In this document: in pieces, positions 17,214 to 25,121 of the stretch | How positions within the stretch are numbered: the first letter of the stretch is position 1 | How the letters are laid out: each line of letters starts with the position of its first letter | NCBI GenBank assembly: GCA_963783945.1 | Contig: CAWAPS010000006.1 | Coordinates: forward strand, 1-64,000 | DNA length: 64,000 nt | Reading direction: 5' to 3' | From: CAWAPS01 sp963783945 | GTDB taxonomy: Bacteria; Actinomycetota; Acidimicrobiia; Acidimicrobiales; Palsa-688 | Made by a program: the position numbers and the translations under genes | The notes under the pieces: model-generated | Told to the model about the DNA's origin: nothing | What the model saw: only the letters and a program-made list of their open reading frames with translations | Database searches by the model: none

Positions 17214-18209
17214 TCAGCCGCCGATCTGGCTCATGCTCCGACCGGGCCGGATGAAGTGCACCTGGCCTATCGAGTGGCCGGCCCATTTGCGCCCCACCTC
17301 GGCCTCGATGGCCTCGGCCAGATCGTCGTCGTTGCCGCCACTTCGCAAGATCGTGCGCAAGTCGGTCTCCCGCACCGAGAACAGACAGTTGCGCAACTGG
17401 CCCTCCGCGGTAAGCCGGATCCGGTCGCATGAACCGCAAAAAGGCCTGGTCACACTGGCGACGACCCCGATCCGGCCACTCCCGTCACGATAGGTGTAGC
17501 TCTCGGCGGGCGCCGTGTCGGTAGGGCGCCGTCCGTCAGGGGCGGTCACCGGCCATACGGCGTCGATCGCGGCGATGATCTCGGCGGCCGGCACCACCTG
17601 CTCGGCTCGCCACTGGCCCCCGCCGTCGAGGGGCATCCACTCGATGAAGCGGACCTCGACCCTCCGGGCTCGCCCGAACGCCGCGAAGTCGAGGATCTCG
17701 TCGTCGTTCACCCCCCGGACGAGTACGCAGTTGACCTTCACCGGGTGCAGGCCGGCCGCGACCGCAGCATCGATTCCCTCGATCACGTGGTCGAGTGCGT
17801 CACGGTTGGTGATGGCGGCGAACCGCTCGCGCTGCAAGGAGTCGCACGAAATGTTCACCCGGCGAAGACCGGCTCGAGCCAGCTCGTCGGCCTGCCGGCT
17901 CAGCGTGGACCCGTTGGTGGTCATAGCCAGATCGATGCCGAGCTCGGCCAGGCTGTGGACCAGGGCCTGAAGGTTGGCGCGCACCGTGGGCTCGCCTCCC
18001 GTGATCCGCATGCTCTCGAAGCCGAACCGCTCGACGCATACCCGGGCGATCCGCGTGATCTCCTCGTAGCTGAGCAGCTCCTCCCGGGGCAACCAGGTCA
18101 TTCCCTCTTCCGGCATGCAATAAGAGCAGCGGAAGTTGCACCGGTCGGTCACTGATATGCGCAGATCTCGGACGGTCCGCTCGAACGGGTCTACGAGCGC
18201 CGGCACCAC
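17214..18209 (-). CDS. moaA: GTP 3',8-cyclase MoaA (radical SAM)
   Basis: MoaA makes the first intermediate of molybdenum cofactor from GTP. Residues about 23-30 contain the radical SAM CxxxCxxC cluster motif (CNFRCSYC). The C-terminal iron-sulfur cluster site is CGSCDRIRLTAEGQLRNC, and the protein ends in the expected Gly-Gly tail needed for activity. Length (331) is normal. It starts 6 bases after the moeA stop. Start is GTG 18209, or the adjacent GTG 18206; a TAGGGT lies 3-6 bases before them, overlapping the moeA stop codon. Confidence 0.95.
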   Translation of the reverse strand: MVPALVDPFERTVRDLRISVTDRCNFRCSYCMPEEGMTWLPREELLSYEEITRIARVCVERFGFESMRITGGEPTVRANLQALVHSLAELGIDLAMTTNGSTLSRQADELARAGLRRVNISCDSLQRERFAAITNRDALDHVIEGIDAAVAAGLHPVKVNCVLVRGVNDDEILDFAAFGRARRVEVRFIEWMPLDGGGQWRAEQVVPAAEIIAAIDAVWPVTAPDGRRPTDTAPAESYTYRDGSGRIGVVASVTRPFCGSCDRIRLTAEGQLRNCLFSVRETDLRTILRSGGNDDDLAEAIEAEVGRKWAGHSIGQVHFIRPGRSMSQIGG

Positions 18210-18215
18210 TACACC

Positions 18216-19436
18216 CTACGGCCCCAGCACCAGAACTTCGACCCGATCTCCCGGATCCGCCCTGGTATCGGGAGGGAGGACGGCCAGGGCGTTGGCCAGC
18301 GCCATCGCCCGCAGCTGGTGCGACCCCTGACCCCCGGTGCTGGACACGACCAGGGCGCCGGCCTCGTCGAGCTCGGCCCGGACCCTGACATAGGAGGTGC
18401 GGCCGTCCTTGCCGCCCCACAAGGTGCCGTCGCCGACGACCCCGGCGAGCAGCCGGCGCTGAAGCTCGGCGTCGGACCGCCCGGCCATTCGCCGCAGGCC
18501 CGGGCGAGCCAGGACCTCGTAGCTCACCATCGACGACACCGGGTTGCCGGGCAGACCGAAAACGGGAACGCCGCGCACCAGGCCGAAGGCGAACGGTTTC
18601 GCCGGGCGGATGGCCACCTGCATCCACCGCATGTGGCCGATGCGATCGAGCACTGCTTTCACGTAATCGAAGTCCCCCATGCTGACCCCGCCGCTCGTGA
18701 GCAGGGCGTCGCAGCGGGCGACCCCGTCGAGTAGGACCCGTTCGATCTCAGGCTCGTTATCACGGGCGATCCCGAGGTCGACGGCAACAAAGCCATCCCG
18801 GCGCAGCAGGGAGATCAGGGTCCGCCGATTGGAGTCCCGGATCTGGCCCGGCTGCAGGCGTCCGCCTCCCTCGACCAACTCGTCACCGGTCGATACCACA
18901 CCGACGACGGGAGCCGGCACGGCGGCCACCCTTTCCGCCCCAACACTGGAGAGCACACCGAGATGGCCGGGGCCGAGAACGGTCCCCGCACCGAAGACCT
19001 CCTGCCCGGCTTCGATGTCTCCGCCCGCCGCCCGGACATGCTCGCCCGCCGTCACGGGCGCCATCACCAGTACGTCGTCACCGTCGATTTCGGTCGTCTC
19101 GACGATGGCCACGCCGTCCGCCCCTTCGGGAAAGGGAGCGCCCGTCATGATCCGCAAGGCCTCCCCCACCTCCACCCGCCCGGTGGGAACCCCGCCTGCT
19201 GCCAGTGTTCCTGTGACCTTCAGCCGGGCCGGGCTCTCCCCGCTGGCGCCCGCCACATCAGCGGCATGCACGGCGTAGCCGTCCATTGCGGTGTTGGCAA
19301 ACGGAGGCACCGGCTCGGGCGCGAAGACCGGCTCGGCCAGGACGAGGCCGAGGGCGTCGGCCACATCCGTCGGTCGGGCGGGCAGCGCCGGGCACGCCCC
19401 GAGGACCTCCGCCTGCGCCTCTTGGAGCGGGATCAC
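18216..19436 (-). CDS. moeA: Molybdopterin molybdenumtransferase MoeA / gephyrin-like Glp
   Basis: The 406-residue protein has the MoeA order: PPFANTAMDGYA, MTGAPFPEGAD, VVSTGDEL, DSNRRTL, LTSGGVSMGDFD and GLPGNPVS, then the C-terminal beta domain. It would insert molybdate into molybdopterin. The GTG start overlaps the galU stop as GTGA. Because MoeA paralogs beside galU in Corynebacteriales (Glp) act in cell division with a membrane receptor, and such a membrane gene lies downstream here, a division role is possible. The presence of moaA and moaC in the same run favours cofactor synthesis. Confidence 0.9.
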   Translation of the reverse strand: MIPLQEAQAEVLGACPALPARPTDVADALGLVLAEPVFAPEPVPPFANTAMDGYAVHAADVAGASGESPARLKVTGTLAAGGVPTGRVEVGEALRIMTGAPFPEGADGVAIVETTEIDGDDVLVMAPVTAGEHVRAAGGDIEAGQEVFGAGTVLGPGHLGVLSSVGAERVAAVPAPVVGVVSTGDELVEGGGRLQPGQIRDSNRRTLISLLRRDGFVAVDLGIARDNEPEIERVLLDGVARCDALLTSGGVSMGDFDYVKAVLDRIGHMRWMQVAIRPAKPFAFGLVRGVPVFGLPGNPVSSMVSYEVLARPGLRRMAGRSDAELQRRLLAGVVGDGTLWGGKDGRTSYVRVRAELDEAGALVVSSTGGQGSHQLRAMALANALAVLPPDTRADPGDRVEVLVLGP

Positions 19437-20314
19437 CTCCTGAGCAACTCCTCCAGGAACGATCGCAGCGCCGGACCGAGATCCTCGCGCTCCAGGGCGA
19501 ACTCGACGGTGGCCCGCAAGTAGTCGATCTTGTTGCCCACGTCGTAGCGACCTTCCGAGAACGGGTAGCCGTACACCTCCTCGGTCGCCAGCAGCACCTT
19601 GATGGCGTCGGTCAGCTGAATCTCGCCCCCGCGGCCCGGCGGGGTGCGGTCGATGGCGTCGAAGATCCCGGGCGTCAGCACGTAGCGCCCCATCACCCCC
19701 AGATCCGAGGGGGCCTCCTCGGGAGAGGGTTTCTCCACGATGTCGAGCACCCTGACCAGGTCGGCACCCGCGGGTTCGGCGGCTGCGGAGCCGTAGAGAG
19801 ATATCTCGGCCGGGGACACCTTCTTCAACGCCAGCACCGAAGCGCCGGTCCGCTCGTGGGCCGCCAGCATGCCGGCGAGAATGCCGGACTTTTCGTGCAT
19901 GATGTCGTCGCCGAGCATGACCACGAACGGCTGGTCGGCCACGTGGGCCCGGGCCACCGACACGGCGTGGCCCAGCCCGAGCGGCTCGCCCTGGCGGACG
20001 TAGTGGATCTCGGCCATGTCGGCGATGGCCTTCATCTCCGCCACTGCGTCGGACTTGCCACCCTCTTCGAGATAGAACTCGAGCTCGAAGGAGCGATCGA
20101 AATGGTCCTCGATCGTTCGTTTTCCCCGCCCGGTGATGATCAGGATGTCGGTGATCCCCACGCTCACGGCCTCTTCCACCACGTACTGGATCGCCGGTTT
20201 GTCGACCAGCGGCAGCATCTCCTTGGGTTGGGCCTTGGTGGCAGGAAGGAACCGGGTGCCGAGCCCGGCAGCTGGGATTACGGCCTTCTTGACCTGACTC
20301 GCCATGGTGGCCAT
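19433..20314 (-). CDS. galU: UTP-glucose-1-phosphate uridylyltransferase GalU
   Basis: GalU makes UDP-glucose for cell envelope sugars. The N-terminal nucleotide-binding motif AAGLGTRFLPATKAQPKEMLP (split by eye at residues 14-34) is complete, as are LGDD, VEKP and the GGEIQLTDAI segment. Length (293) is normal. The start is ATG 20314; a second ATG at 20305 follows a TAGAAC hexamer and could be a leaderless start. It is the first gene of the galU-moeA-moaA-moaC run and diverges from the FmdB gene. Confidence 0.95.
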   Translation of the reverse strand: MATMASQVKKAVIPAAGLGTRFLPATKAQPKEMLPLVDKPAIQYVVEEAVSVGITDILIITGRGKRTIEDHFDRSFELEFYLEEGGKSDAVAEMKAIADMAEIHYVRQGEPLGLGHAVSVARAHVADQPFVVMLGDDIMHEKSGILAGMLAAHERTGASVLALKKVSPAEISLYGSAAAEPAGADLVRVLDIVEKPSPEEAPSDLGVMGRYVLTPGIFDAIDRTPPGRGGEIQLTDAIKVLLATEEVYGYPFSEGRYDVGNKIDYLRATVEFALEREDLGPALRSFLEELLRR

Positions 20315-20356
20315 GTTCTACCACCCACAGCTCGGCGGAACCCCATCGCAGTCCGG

Positions 20357-20386
20357 TAAAATGGCACTCCAAGCCCGCGAGTGCCA
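20357..20386 (+). promoter_or_regulatory. Candidate promoter and leader hairpin of the FmdB gene
   Basis: TAAAAT at 20357-20362 is a good -10 element. Directly after it TGGCACTC (20362-20369) and GAGTGCCA (20379-20386) form an 8-bp perfect inverted repeat that would sit at the 5' end of the transcript or serve as an operator. Confidence 0.45.
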
Positions 20387-20412
20387 GCGTCCGATCCGGA
20401 GGGGCTCCTTAG

Positions 20413-20856
20413 ATGCCTACTTATGAATATGCCTGCAAGTCCTGCGACGAGCACCTGGAAGTGGTGCAGTCGTTCAAGGACGACCCTTTGACCACCTGCC
20501 CGAATTGCGGGGGACAGCTGCGGAAGGTTTTCGGCAGCATCGGTATCGCGTTCAAGGGGAGCGGGTTCTACAAGACCGACAGTCGTAGTTCGACCGCCGG
20601 GTCCCGCACCGCGGCTTCCTCGGAGTCGTCGAGCTCGGGGGCGTCGTCCGGCTCCGAGTCGTCCGGGTCCGGTTCGTCCGGCTCTGGTTCATCCTCGGAT
20701 GGTTCGAGCGGCTCCAAGAGTGGAGCGTCGGGCAACGGTTCCTCGTCGGGCTCCGGCTCGGGCTCGGGCTCCTCCTCCGGCTCCGGCTCGTCGTCCGGCT
20801 CGGGCTCGTCGTCCGGCTCCGGCTCCTCGTCCCGCTCGTCGGCCGCCGCGTCGTAA
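20413..20856 (+). CDS. FmdB-type zinc ribbon protein with Ser/Gly-rich tail
   Basis: Residues 1-45 form the FmdB zinc ribbon: MPTYEYACKSC, a short loop, then CPNCGG (four cysteines). A further 15 residues (GIAFKGSGFYKTD) are conserved in the family. The remaining 85 residues are almost only Ser and Gly with short GSGSS repeats, probably disordered. A similar layout is seen in mycobacterial Rv0991c (Ruc), a zinc-dependent, redox-regulated chaperone located near galU and moeA; that role is a possibility here by synteny. Start ATG has GGAGGGG about 8 bases upstream. Confidence 0.85.
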   Translation: MPTYEYACKSCDEHLEVVQSFKDDPLTTCPNCGGQLRKVFGSIGIAFKGSGFYKTDSRSSTAGSRTAASSESSSSGASSGSESSGSGSSGSGSSSDGSSGSKSGASGNGSSSGSGSGSGSSSGSGSSSGSGSSSGSGSSSRSSAAAS

Positions 20857-20898
20857 ACAGGTTCGCAGAATTGGCGGCGCCTATGGCGCGAACCTGTT
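20856..20898 (+). promoter_or_regulatory. 11-bp inverted repeat enclosing a start codon of the next gene
   Basis: AACAGGTTCGC (20856-20866) and GCGAACCTGTT (20888-20898) are perfect inverted repeats with a 21-base loop. They begin at the FmdB stop codon and the loop contains ATG 20883, a possible start of the phosphorylase gene. It could be an attenuator, a terminator without T run, or a translational control hairpin. Confidence 0.45.
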
Positions 20899-21836
20899 CA
20901 AGCTCCCCCGTGGCCACGGCGGAGATCGCCGTAATCGGAGGATCGGGCTTCTACCGATTCTTGGACGATGCGTCCGAGGTGTCGCTCGACACCCCGTACG
21001 GGACGATATCGGGGCCGGTGACCATCGGGCGTCTGGGTGACCGGTCGGTCGCATTCCTGGCCCGGCACGGCCCTGAGCATCACCTGCCCCCGCACGGGAT
21101 CAACGCCCGGGCCAATCTGTGGGCCCTGCGGGAGCTCGGAGTGCGCCGGGTGTTCGGGCCGTGTGCCAGCGGTTCGCTGCAAGCGGCCATCGCACCGGGT
21201 GACCTGGTCGTGCTCGACCAACTCGTCGATCGGACTTGGGGTCGACCCGACACCTACCTGGAGGGCGCCTCGGTCGACCACGTCGGTTTCGCCGATCCCT
21301 ACTGCCCCGAGCTGCGGGCCGCGTTAATTGGGGCGGCGGGCGCCGGGGGAGGTGGGGCGGCGGCAGCTGGGGTTGCCGGCGCCGGCGCCGGCGCCGGCGG
21401 CGGCACGGCGGCTGGGGGCGCGGCGGGAGCTGGGGCGGCCGGCGCCGGCCCCGACCGGCCCAGTGGATGGGCCGGCGGCTCGGTCCACCGCTCGGGCACC
21501 GTTGTGGTCATTCAGGGACCGCGGTTCTCCACCCGGGCCGAGTCCCGGTGGTACGCCCAGACAGGCATCGACGTGATCAACATGACCCAATACCCCGAGG
21601 CCTATCTGGCACGCGAGCTCGGCCTGTGTTACGCCGGCGTGGCGCTGGTTACCGATAGGGACGTCGGAGTGGAGGACGACCCCGACAACCCGCCGGTGAC
21701 CATGGAAGCCGCCATGGAGGTTCTGCGGGCCAACGTCGATCACACCCGGGCCCTGCTCGGCGCGGCCATCCCCGCGGTGCCGATCGAGGCCTCATGCGGC
21801 TGCCGGGCCGGCGGGGCGCCCAGCCTGGTCCGGTAG
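20883..21836 (+). CDS. MTA/purine nucleoside phosphorylase-like protein with a Gly/Ala-rich insertion
   Basis: It resembles S-methyl-5'-thioadenosine phosphorylase, which cleaves MTA or a purine nucleoside with phosphate. Motifs: AVIGGSGFY, FLARHGPEHHLPPHGINARAN, the GPRFSTRAESR phosphate region, NMTQYPEAYLARELGLCYA and LVTDRDVG. The family glycine-serine and methionine motifs are intact. Between the ELRAAL and VVVIQGPRFS parts lies an insert of about 50 residues, nearly all Gly and Ala. The true start is uncertain: ATG 20883 (inside a hairpin loop), TTG 20871, or GTG 20910, which would begin right at the conserved core; none has a strong ribosome binding site. Confidence 0.82.
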   Translation: MARTCSSSPVATAEIAVIGGSGFYRFLDDASEVSLDTPYGTISGPVTIGRLGDRSVAFLARHGPEHHLPPHGINARANLWALRELGVRRVFGPCASGSLQAAIAPGDLVVLDQLVDRTWGRPDTYLEGASVDHVGFADPYCPELRAALIGAAGAGGGGAAAAGVAGAGAGAGGGTAAGGAAGAGAAGAGPDRPSGWAGGSVHRSGTVVVIQGPRFSTRAESRWYAQTGIDVINMTQYPEAYLARELGLCYAGVALVTDRDVGVEDDPDNPPVTMEAAMEVLRANVDHTRALLGAAIPAVPIEASCGCRAGGAPSLVR

Positions 21837-22637
21837 GTTCAGCCGGCGCGCGGGTTGGCGAGCGGGCCGGCGAGCGGGCCGGCCGGCTGAGGGTGCGCTC
21901 GCTTGCGCGTTTGCCGTCCGCCCTGGCCCGATCTACCTGAGTCTGCTCTTGATTGATCCTCCAGAATCGGACAATCGCCCATAAAACGGGCGCGGGCCAG
22001 GGATTTCCCGTAGACATTTCGTTTTCTCGGCGTAGAAACGCACGGAAAACGTCTGAATTGACACCGAGAAGCCGAAAACTACCCGAGAAAACCCCTCCTC
22101 ACCCCTTCTCCCCTCGGGGCGGGGCAGTGGTGACGCAGGACGAGGGCCCAATGGGCCACCCGAGACGCAGCCCAGGCCAACCCGACGTCCTGGGCGAAAC
22201 CGTCGTGCTCGCTCCCGCACTGTCTACTCACGCCCCGCTCCCCCACCAGTCGCTCGATGACCAGCCCTCACCCGCCCGACGCCCTTCTCTCCAGCCCGTC
22301 GCCCCTCGATCGCCGCCCGCCGCTGACCGACCCCGAGTCGCCCGGCGCCTCGCCCCTCCGCGCCCGCCCCTCATTCCTCCAGCCGGCGCCCACCTGTTGG
22401 CACCCCCCGATCGCCAACCATCGCTCCTCCCGCCCACCCTCGCCACTGTCGACACCCTCTGCTCGCCCCCCCGGGGCCCCGCCCCCGGGGCCCCGCCCTC
22501 GGACTCCCGCCCCCTGTCCCCCGCCCTGTCCCCGGCCCCCGGACTCCCGCCCCCTGTCCCTACCCACTTGCATCCAGCTCGCAACTATGAGAGCCTGAGC
22601 CGGCTGCCGGGTGGCCGAGGACAGAGAAGGATGCGCG
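21837..22637. other. Long intergenic region with 89-bp palindrome and C-rich tract
   Basis: About 800 bases without a convincing gene. It holds copy A of the 89-bp palindromic element (22003-22091). From about 22093 to 22610 follows plus-strand C-rich, G-poor DNA with direct repeats, including GGACTCCCGCCCCCTGTCCC at 22499 and again near 22540. Open frames here reflect skewed composition. The nickel permease promoter should lie at the right end; AGAAGG upstream of its ATG is the ribosome binding site. Confidence 0.6.
22003..22091. repeat. 89-bp palindromic intergenic element, copy A
   Basis: This 89-bp near-palindrome is collinear without gaps with copies at 36376 and 60380. Shared blocks include ATTTC at the edge, CATTTCGT, TTCTCGG, CGCACG, AACGT, TTGACACCGAGAA near the centre and right arm, and GAGAAA or AGAAA at the end. 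The centre of symmetry is 22047. Arm pairing is weaker than in copy B. It is about 70% identical to copy C by hand alignment. Confidence 0.8.
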
Positions 22638-23789
22638 ATGGGCACGAACGCGACCGAGCGACGTCCGAGCACCATGGACCACCTCCGGCGGGGCATTTCC
22701 TCCCTGACGCCCCACGAGAAGCGCCGGGTGATGGCCATGTACGGGTCGATCTTCGCCTTGCACGCCATCGGCTTCTTCGTGTTCATCGCGTTCGTGGTGC
22801 CGGCGCACTACAAGGGCCTCGGCATCGGAGTGAGCACCCTGGCGTACACCCTCGGGCTGCGCCATGCGTTCGACGCCGACCACATCTCGGCCATCGACAA
22901 CACCACCCGCAAGGTGATGAACGACCGACAGGGCACCGACCAGCCTCGCCCGTTGGCCTTCGGCTACTTCTTCTCGCTGGGCCACTCGACGATCGTGGTT
23001 GTCATCGGCGTCGGCATCGTCATCGCCGAGAAAGCCGTGTTCGGCGCGGTATCCAACAACAGCTCCGGCTTGCAGCAGTTCGGCGGCCTGTTCGGCACGA
23101 TCGTGTCGGCCTGCTTCCTGTTCCTCATCGGCACGCTCAACCTGGTGGTGCTCGCCGGGATAGCCCGGGTGTTTCAGTCCATGCGCCGGGGGGAGTTCGA
23201 CGAGGCGGAGCTCGAGCGCCAGCTTGACAACCGAGGCTTCTTCTACCGCTTCTTCGGCCGTTGGATGCGGGCGATTAACAAGGAATGGCAGATGTACCCC
23301 GTCGGGGTGGTGTTCGGATTGGGCTTCGACACCGCGACCGAGGTCGCCCTTCTCGCCACGACCGCTCTCTACGCGTCACGCCACATCCCCTGGTACGCCA
23401 TCATCTGCCTGCCCATACTGTTCACCGCGGGGATGGCGCTCATGGACACGACGGACGGCATTTTCATGAATGCCGCGTACGGGTGGGCGTTCTTCAACCC
23501 GGTCCGCAAGGTCTACTACAACCTGGCCATCACCGGGCTCTCTGTGGCCATCTGCTTCTTCATCGGCGCGATCGAGACGCTTGGGCTGTTCCCGATGGAG
23601 ATCAAGGGCCTGAGCCAGCACGGCGGCTTCTGGGGTTTCATGTACAACTTCAACGTCAACACGGCCGGCTTTGTCATCGTGGGCATGTTCATTGTCACCT
23701 GGGCCATAGCATTAGGGGTATGGCGCTTCGGGCGCATCGAAGAGAAATGGACGGCACGCCTGGAGCAGGGCACCCTCGACGTCAACTGA
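22638..23789 (+). CDS. HoxN/NicT-family nickel/cobalt permease
   Basis: This 383-residue integral membrane protein imports Ni2+ (or Co2+). The family signature is complete: LRHAFDADHISAIDN with His76, Asp81 and His82, plus FDTATEVALL and GMALMDTTDG. About eight membrane helices can be seen, beginning near residue 35. The start ATG 22638 has AGAAGG upstream; the longer frame before it lacks support. A Fur-family regulator gene follows 15 bases later on the same strand, suggesting nickel-dependent control. Confidence 0.92.
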   Translation: MGTNATERRPSTMDHLRRGISSLTPHEKRRVMAMYGSIFALHAIGFFVFIAFVVPAHYKGLGIGVSTLAYTLGLRHAFDADHISAIDNTTRKVMNDRQGTDQPRPLAFGYFFSLGHSTIVVVIGVGIVIAEKAVFGAVSNNSSGLQQFGGLFGTIVSACFLFLIGTLNLVVLAGIARVFQSMRRGEFDEAELERQLDNRGFFYRFFGRWMRAINKEWQMYPVGVVFGLGFDTATEVALLATTALYASRHIPWYAIICLPILFTAGMALMDTTDGIFMNAAYGWAFFNPVRKVYYNLAITGLSVAICFFIGAIETLGLFPMEIKGLSQHGGFWGFMYNFNVNTAGFVIVGMFIVTWAIALGVWRFGRIEEKWTARLEQGTLDVN

Positions 23790-23804
23790 CGGCCGGTCGC
23801 TGAC

Positions 23805-24332
23805 GTGGGCCCGCGACCCGCTCCTCCCCCCCAGTCCGTCGAGATCTCCACGGGAGACGTGGTCGAAGAGGCCATTGCCTTGATCCGCGAACGCGGCGGA
23901 CGGTCCACTACCCCGCGGCGGGTCGTGCTCGAAGCGCTGCTCTCGGCCGACGACACCCACCGGAGTGCCGAGGATCTGGCGGCTCAGGTGCAGGCCTCAC
24001 ACCCCAAGCTCAACGAGAGCACCGTGTACAGAACGCTCGAGCTCTTGGAGGAGCTCGGGGTAGTCAGCCACGTGCACCTGGGTCACGGGGCCTCACAGTG
24101 GTACCTCAGCCACAACCGGCAGTACTGGTACCTCACGTGCACCCGTTGCGGCGCGGTCACGACCGCCGATCCCGACCTGTTCGACGCCCTCGTGTCCGAC
24201 GTCGAAGACAGAACCGGTTTCGCCATCGACGCCGGCCACTTCGCCATTACCGGAACCTGCCGGGTCTGCCGCGCCTCGTCAGAGGCCACCCTCGAGCCTC
24301 CTGCTGCGGCCTCGGAAGCCACCGTAACCTGA
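23805..24332 (+). CDS. Fur-family metal-responsive repressor (candidate Nur)
   Basis: This 175-residue regulator has a winged helix (TPRRVVLEALLSADDTHRSA, then STVYRTLELLEELGVV), followed by the dimer/metal domain with HGASQWYLS and two Cys pairs (CTRCG and CRVCR) for structural zinc. Adjacent to a nickel permease, it could be Nur, the nickel uptake regulator, though Zur or Fur function cannot be excluded. GTG 23805 has no ribosome binding site; a GTG at 23859 after GGGAG is an alternative. It probably shares a transcript with the permease. Confidence 0.85.
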   Translation: MGPRPAPPPQSVEISTGDVVEEAIALIRERGGRSTTPRRVVLEALLSADDTHRSAEDLAAQVQASHPKLNESTVYRTLELLEELGVVSHVHLGHGASQWYLSHNRQYWYLTCTRCGAVTTADPDLFDALVSDVEDRTGFAIDAGHFAITGTCRVCRASSEATLEPPAAASEATVT

Positions 24333-24413
24333 GCGAGCCTCGAGCCAAACTCGTCGCCCATCCGAATGGTCCCGTATCCGCCACCATCATTGGCGGAAAC
24401 CGTCACACCTCTG

Positions 24414-24450
24414 TAATAGTCTTCAAGATGAGGTCCCGGGTGAGGACCTC
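24414..24450 (+). promoter_or_regulatory. Candidate promoter and hairpin upstream of the DUF6325 gene
   Basis: TAATAG at 24414-24419 could be a -10 box. It is followed by GAGGTCC (24430-24436) and GGACCTC (24444-24450), a perfect 7-bp inverted repeat with a 7-base loop, in the leader just before the ribosome binding site GGGAGGTG. Confidence 0.35.
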
Positions 24451-24465
24451 ACGGGAGGTGCCGGG

Positions 24466-24891
24466 GTGCCTATCGGACCGGTTGAATACATCATTCTCAG
24501 TTTCCCCGGCAACCGCTTCAAAGGGGAGATTGTTCCAGCGCTATCAAAGCTGATCGAGAGTGGAACAGTACGGATAATAGATCTCGTCTTCATCCTCAAA
24601 GATGCCCAGGGGGATGTGGCCATATTCGAGTTCGATCAACTCGAGGAACTAGCCCCGTTCTCCACCCTCCAAGGGGAAGCCGGCGGCCTGGTCAACGAAG
24701 AGGACATCTCTTATGCCGCCGATGCCCTGGAGCCCGATTCCTCCGCCGCGCTGATCGTTTGGGAGGACACGTGGGCGACCGAATTCGCTCTGGCGGTGCG
24801 TAATGCCGACGGCATCATCCTCGAAGGTGCTCGCATCCCCTACCAATTGGTTGACGAAGCACTTAGCGCCCTCTCGACCGCCGGCGACTGA
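24466..24891 (+). CDS. DUF6325 family protein
   Basis: The 141-residue soluble protein begins GPVEYIILSFPGNRFKGEI and continues with IESGTVRIIDLVFILKDA, the conserved core of DUF6325, a family common in Actinobacteria. An acidic middle part (LVNEEDISYAADALEPDSSA) and the VWEDTWATEFA motif follow. Function is unknown; related proteins often sit with membrane-stress or SHOCT-domain genes. The GTG start follows GGGAGGTGCC. Confidence 0.85.
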   Translation: MPIGPVEYIILSFPGNRFKGEIVPALSKLIESGTVRIIDLVFILKDAQGDVAIFEFDQLEELAPFSTLQGEAGGLVNEEDISYAADALEPDSSAALIVWEDTWATEFALAVRNADGIILEGARIPYQLVDEALSALSTAGD

Positions 24892-25121
24892 GCCCGGGCG
24901 GGCCAACCGCCAAGACCAGATCTGCCTTGGCGAAGCTACGAAATAGGTTCCCTGGGCTTCGCCTCATAACGGGGCGGCCAGGTGCCCTGTCCGGCCGCAT
25001 TCGCCTCAGCGCGTCCCAGCGGCCGCGGCCGGTCGGCCGGCGCTATTCGGCCAAATGGCGTGACAAATCAGGAAGGCCCAACCGATTTCAGAAGTGCTAT
25101 GGCGCCGGTTCGGCGAACAAC
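24892..25121. terminator. Convergent intergenic region with an 8-bp inverted repeat
   Basis: The region separates two convergent genes. GGCGAAGC (24929-24936) and GCTTCGCC (24956-24963) form a perfect 8-bp stem with a 19-base loop. Without a T run it is only a possible bidirectional terminator. Confidence 0.3.

Noticed and set aside
21953..23227. 424-codon plus-strand frame before and across the nickel permease
   Set aside because: Its first half is C-rich low-complexity sequence and its second half is out of frame with the clear permease motifs.
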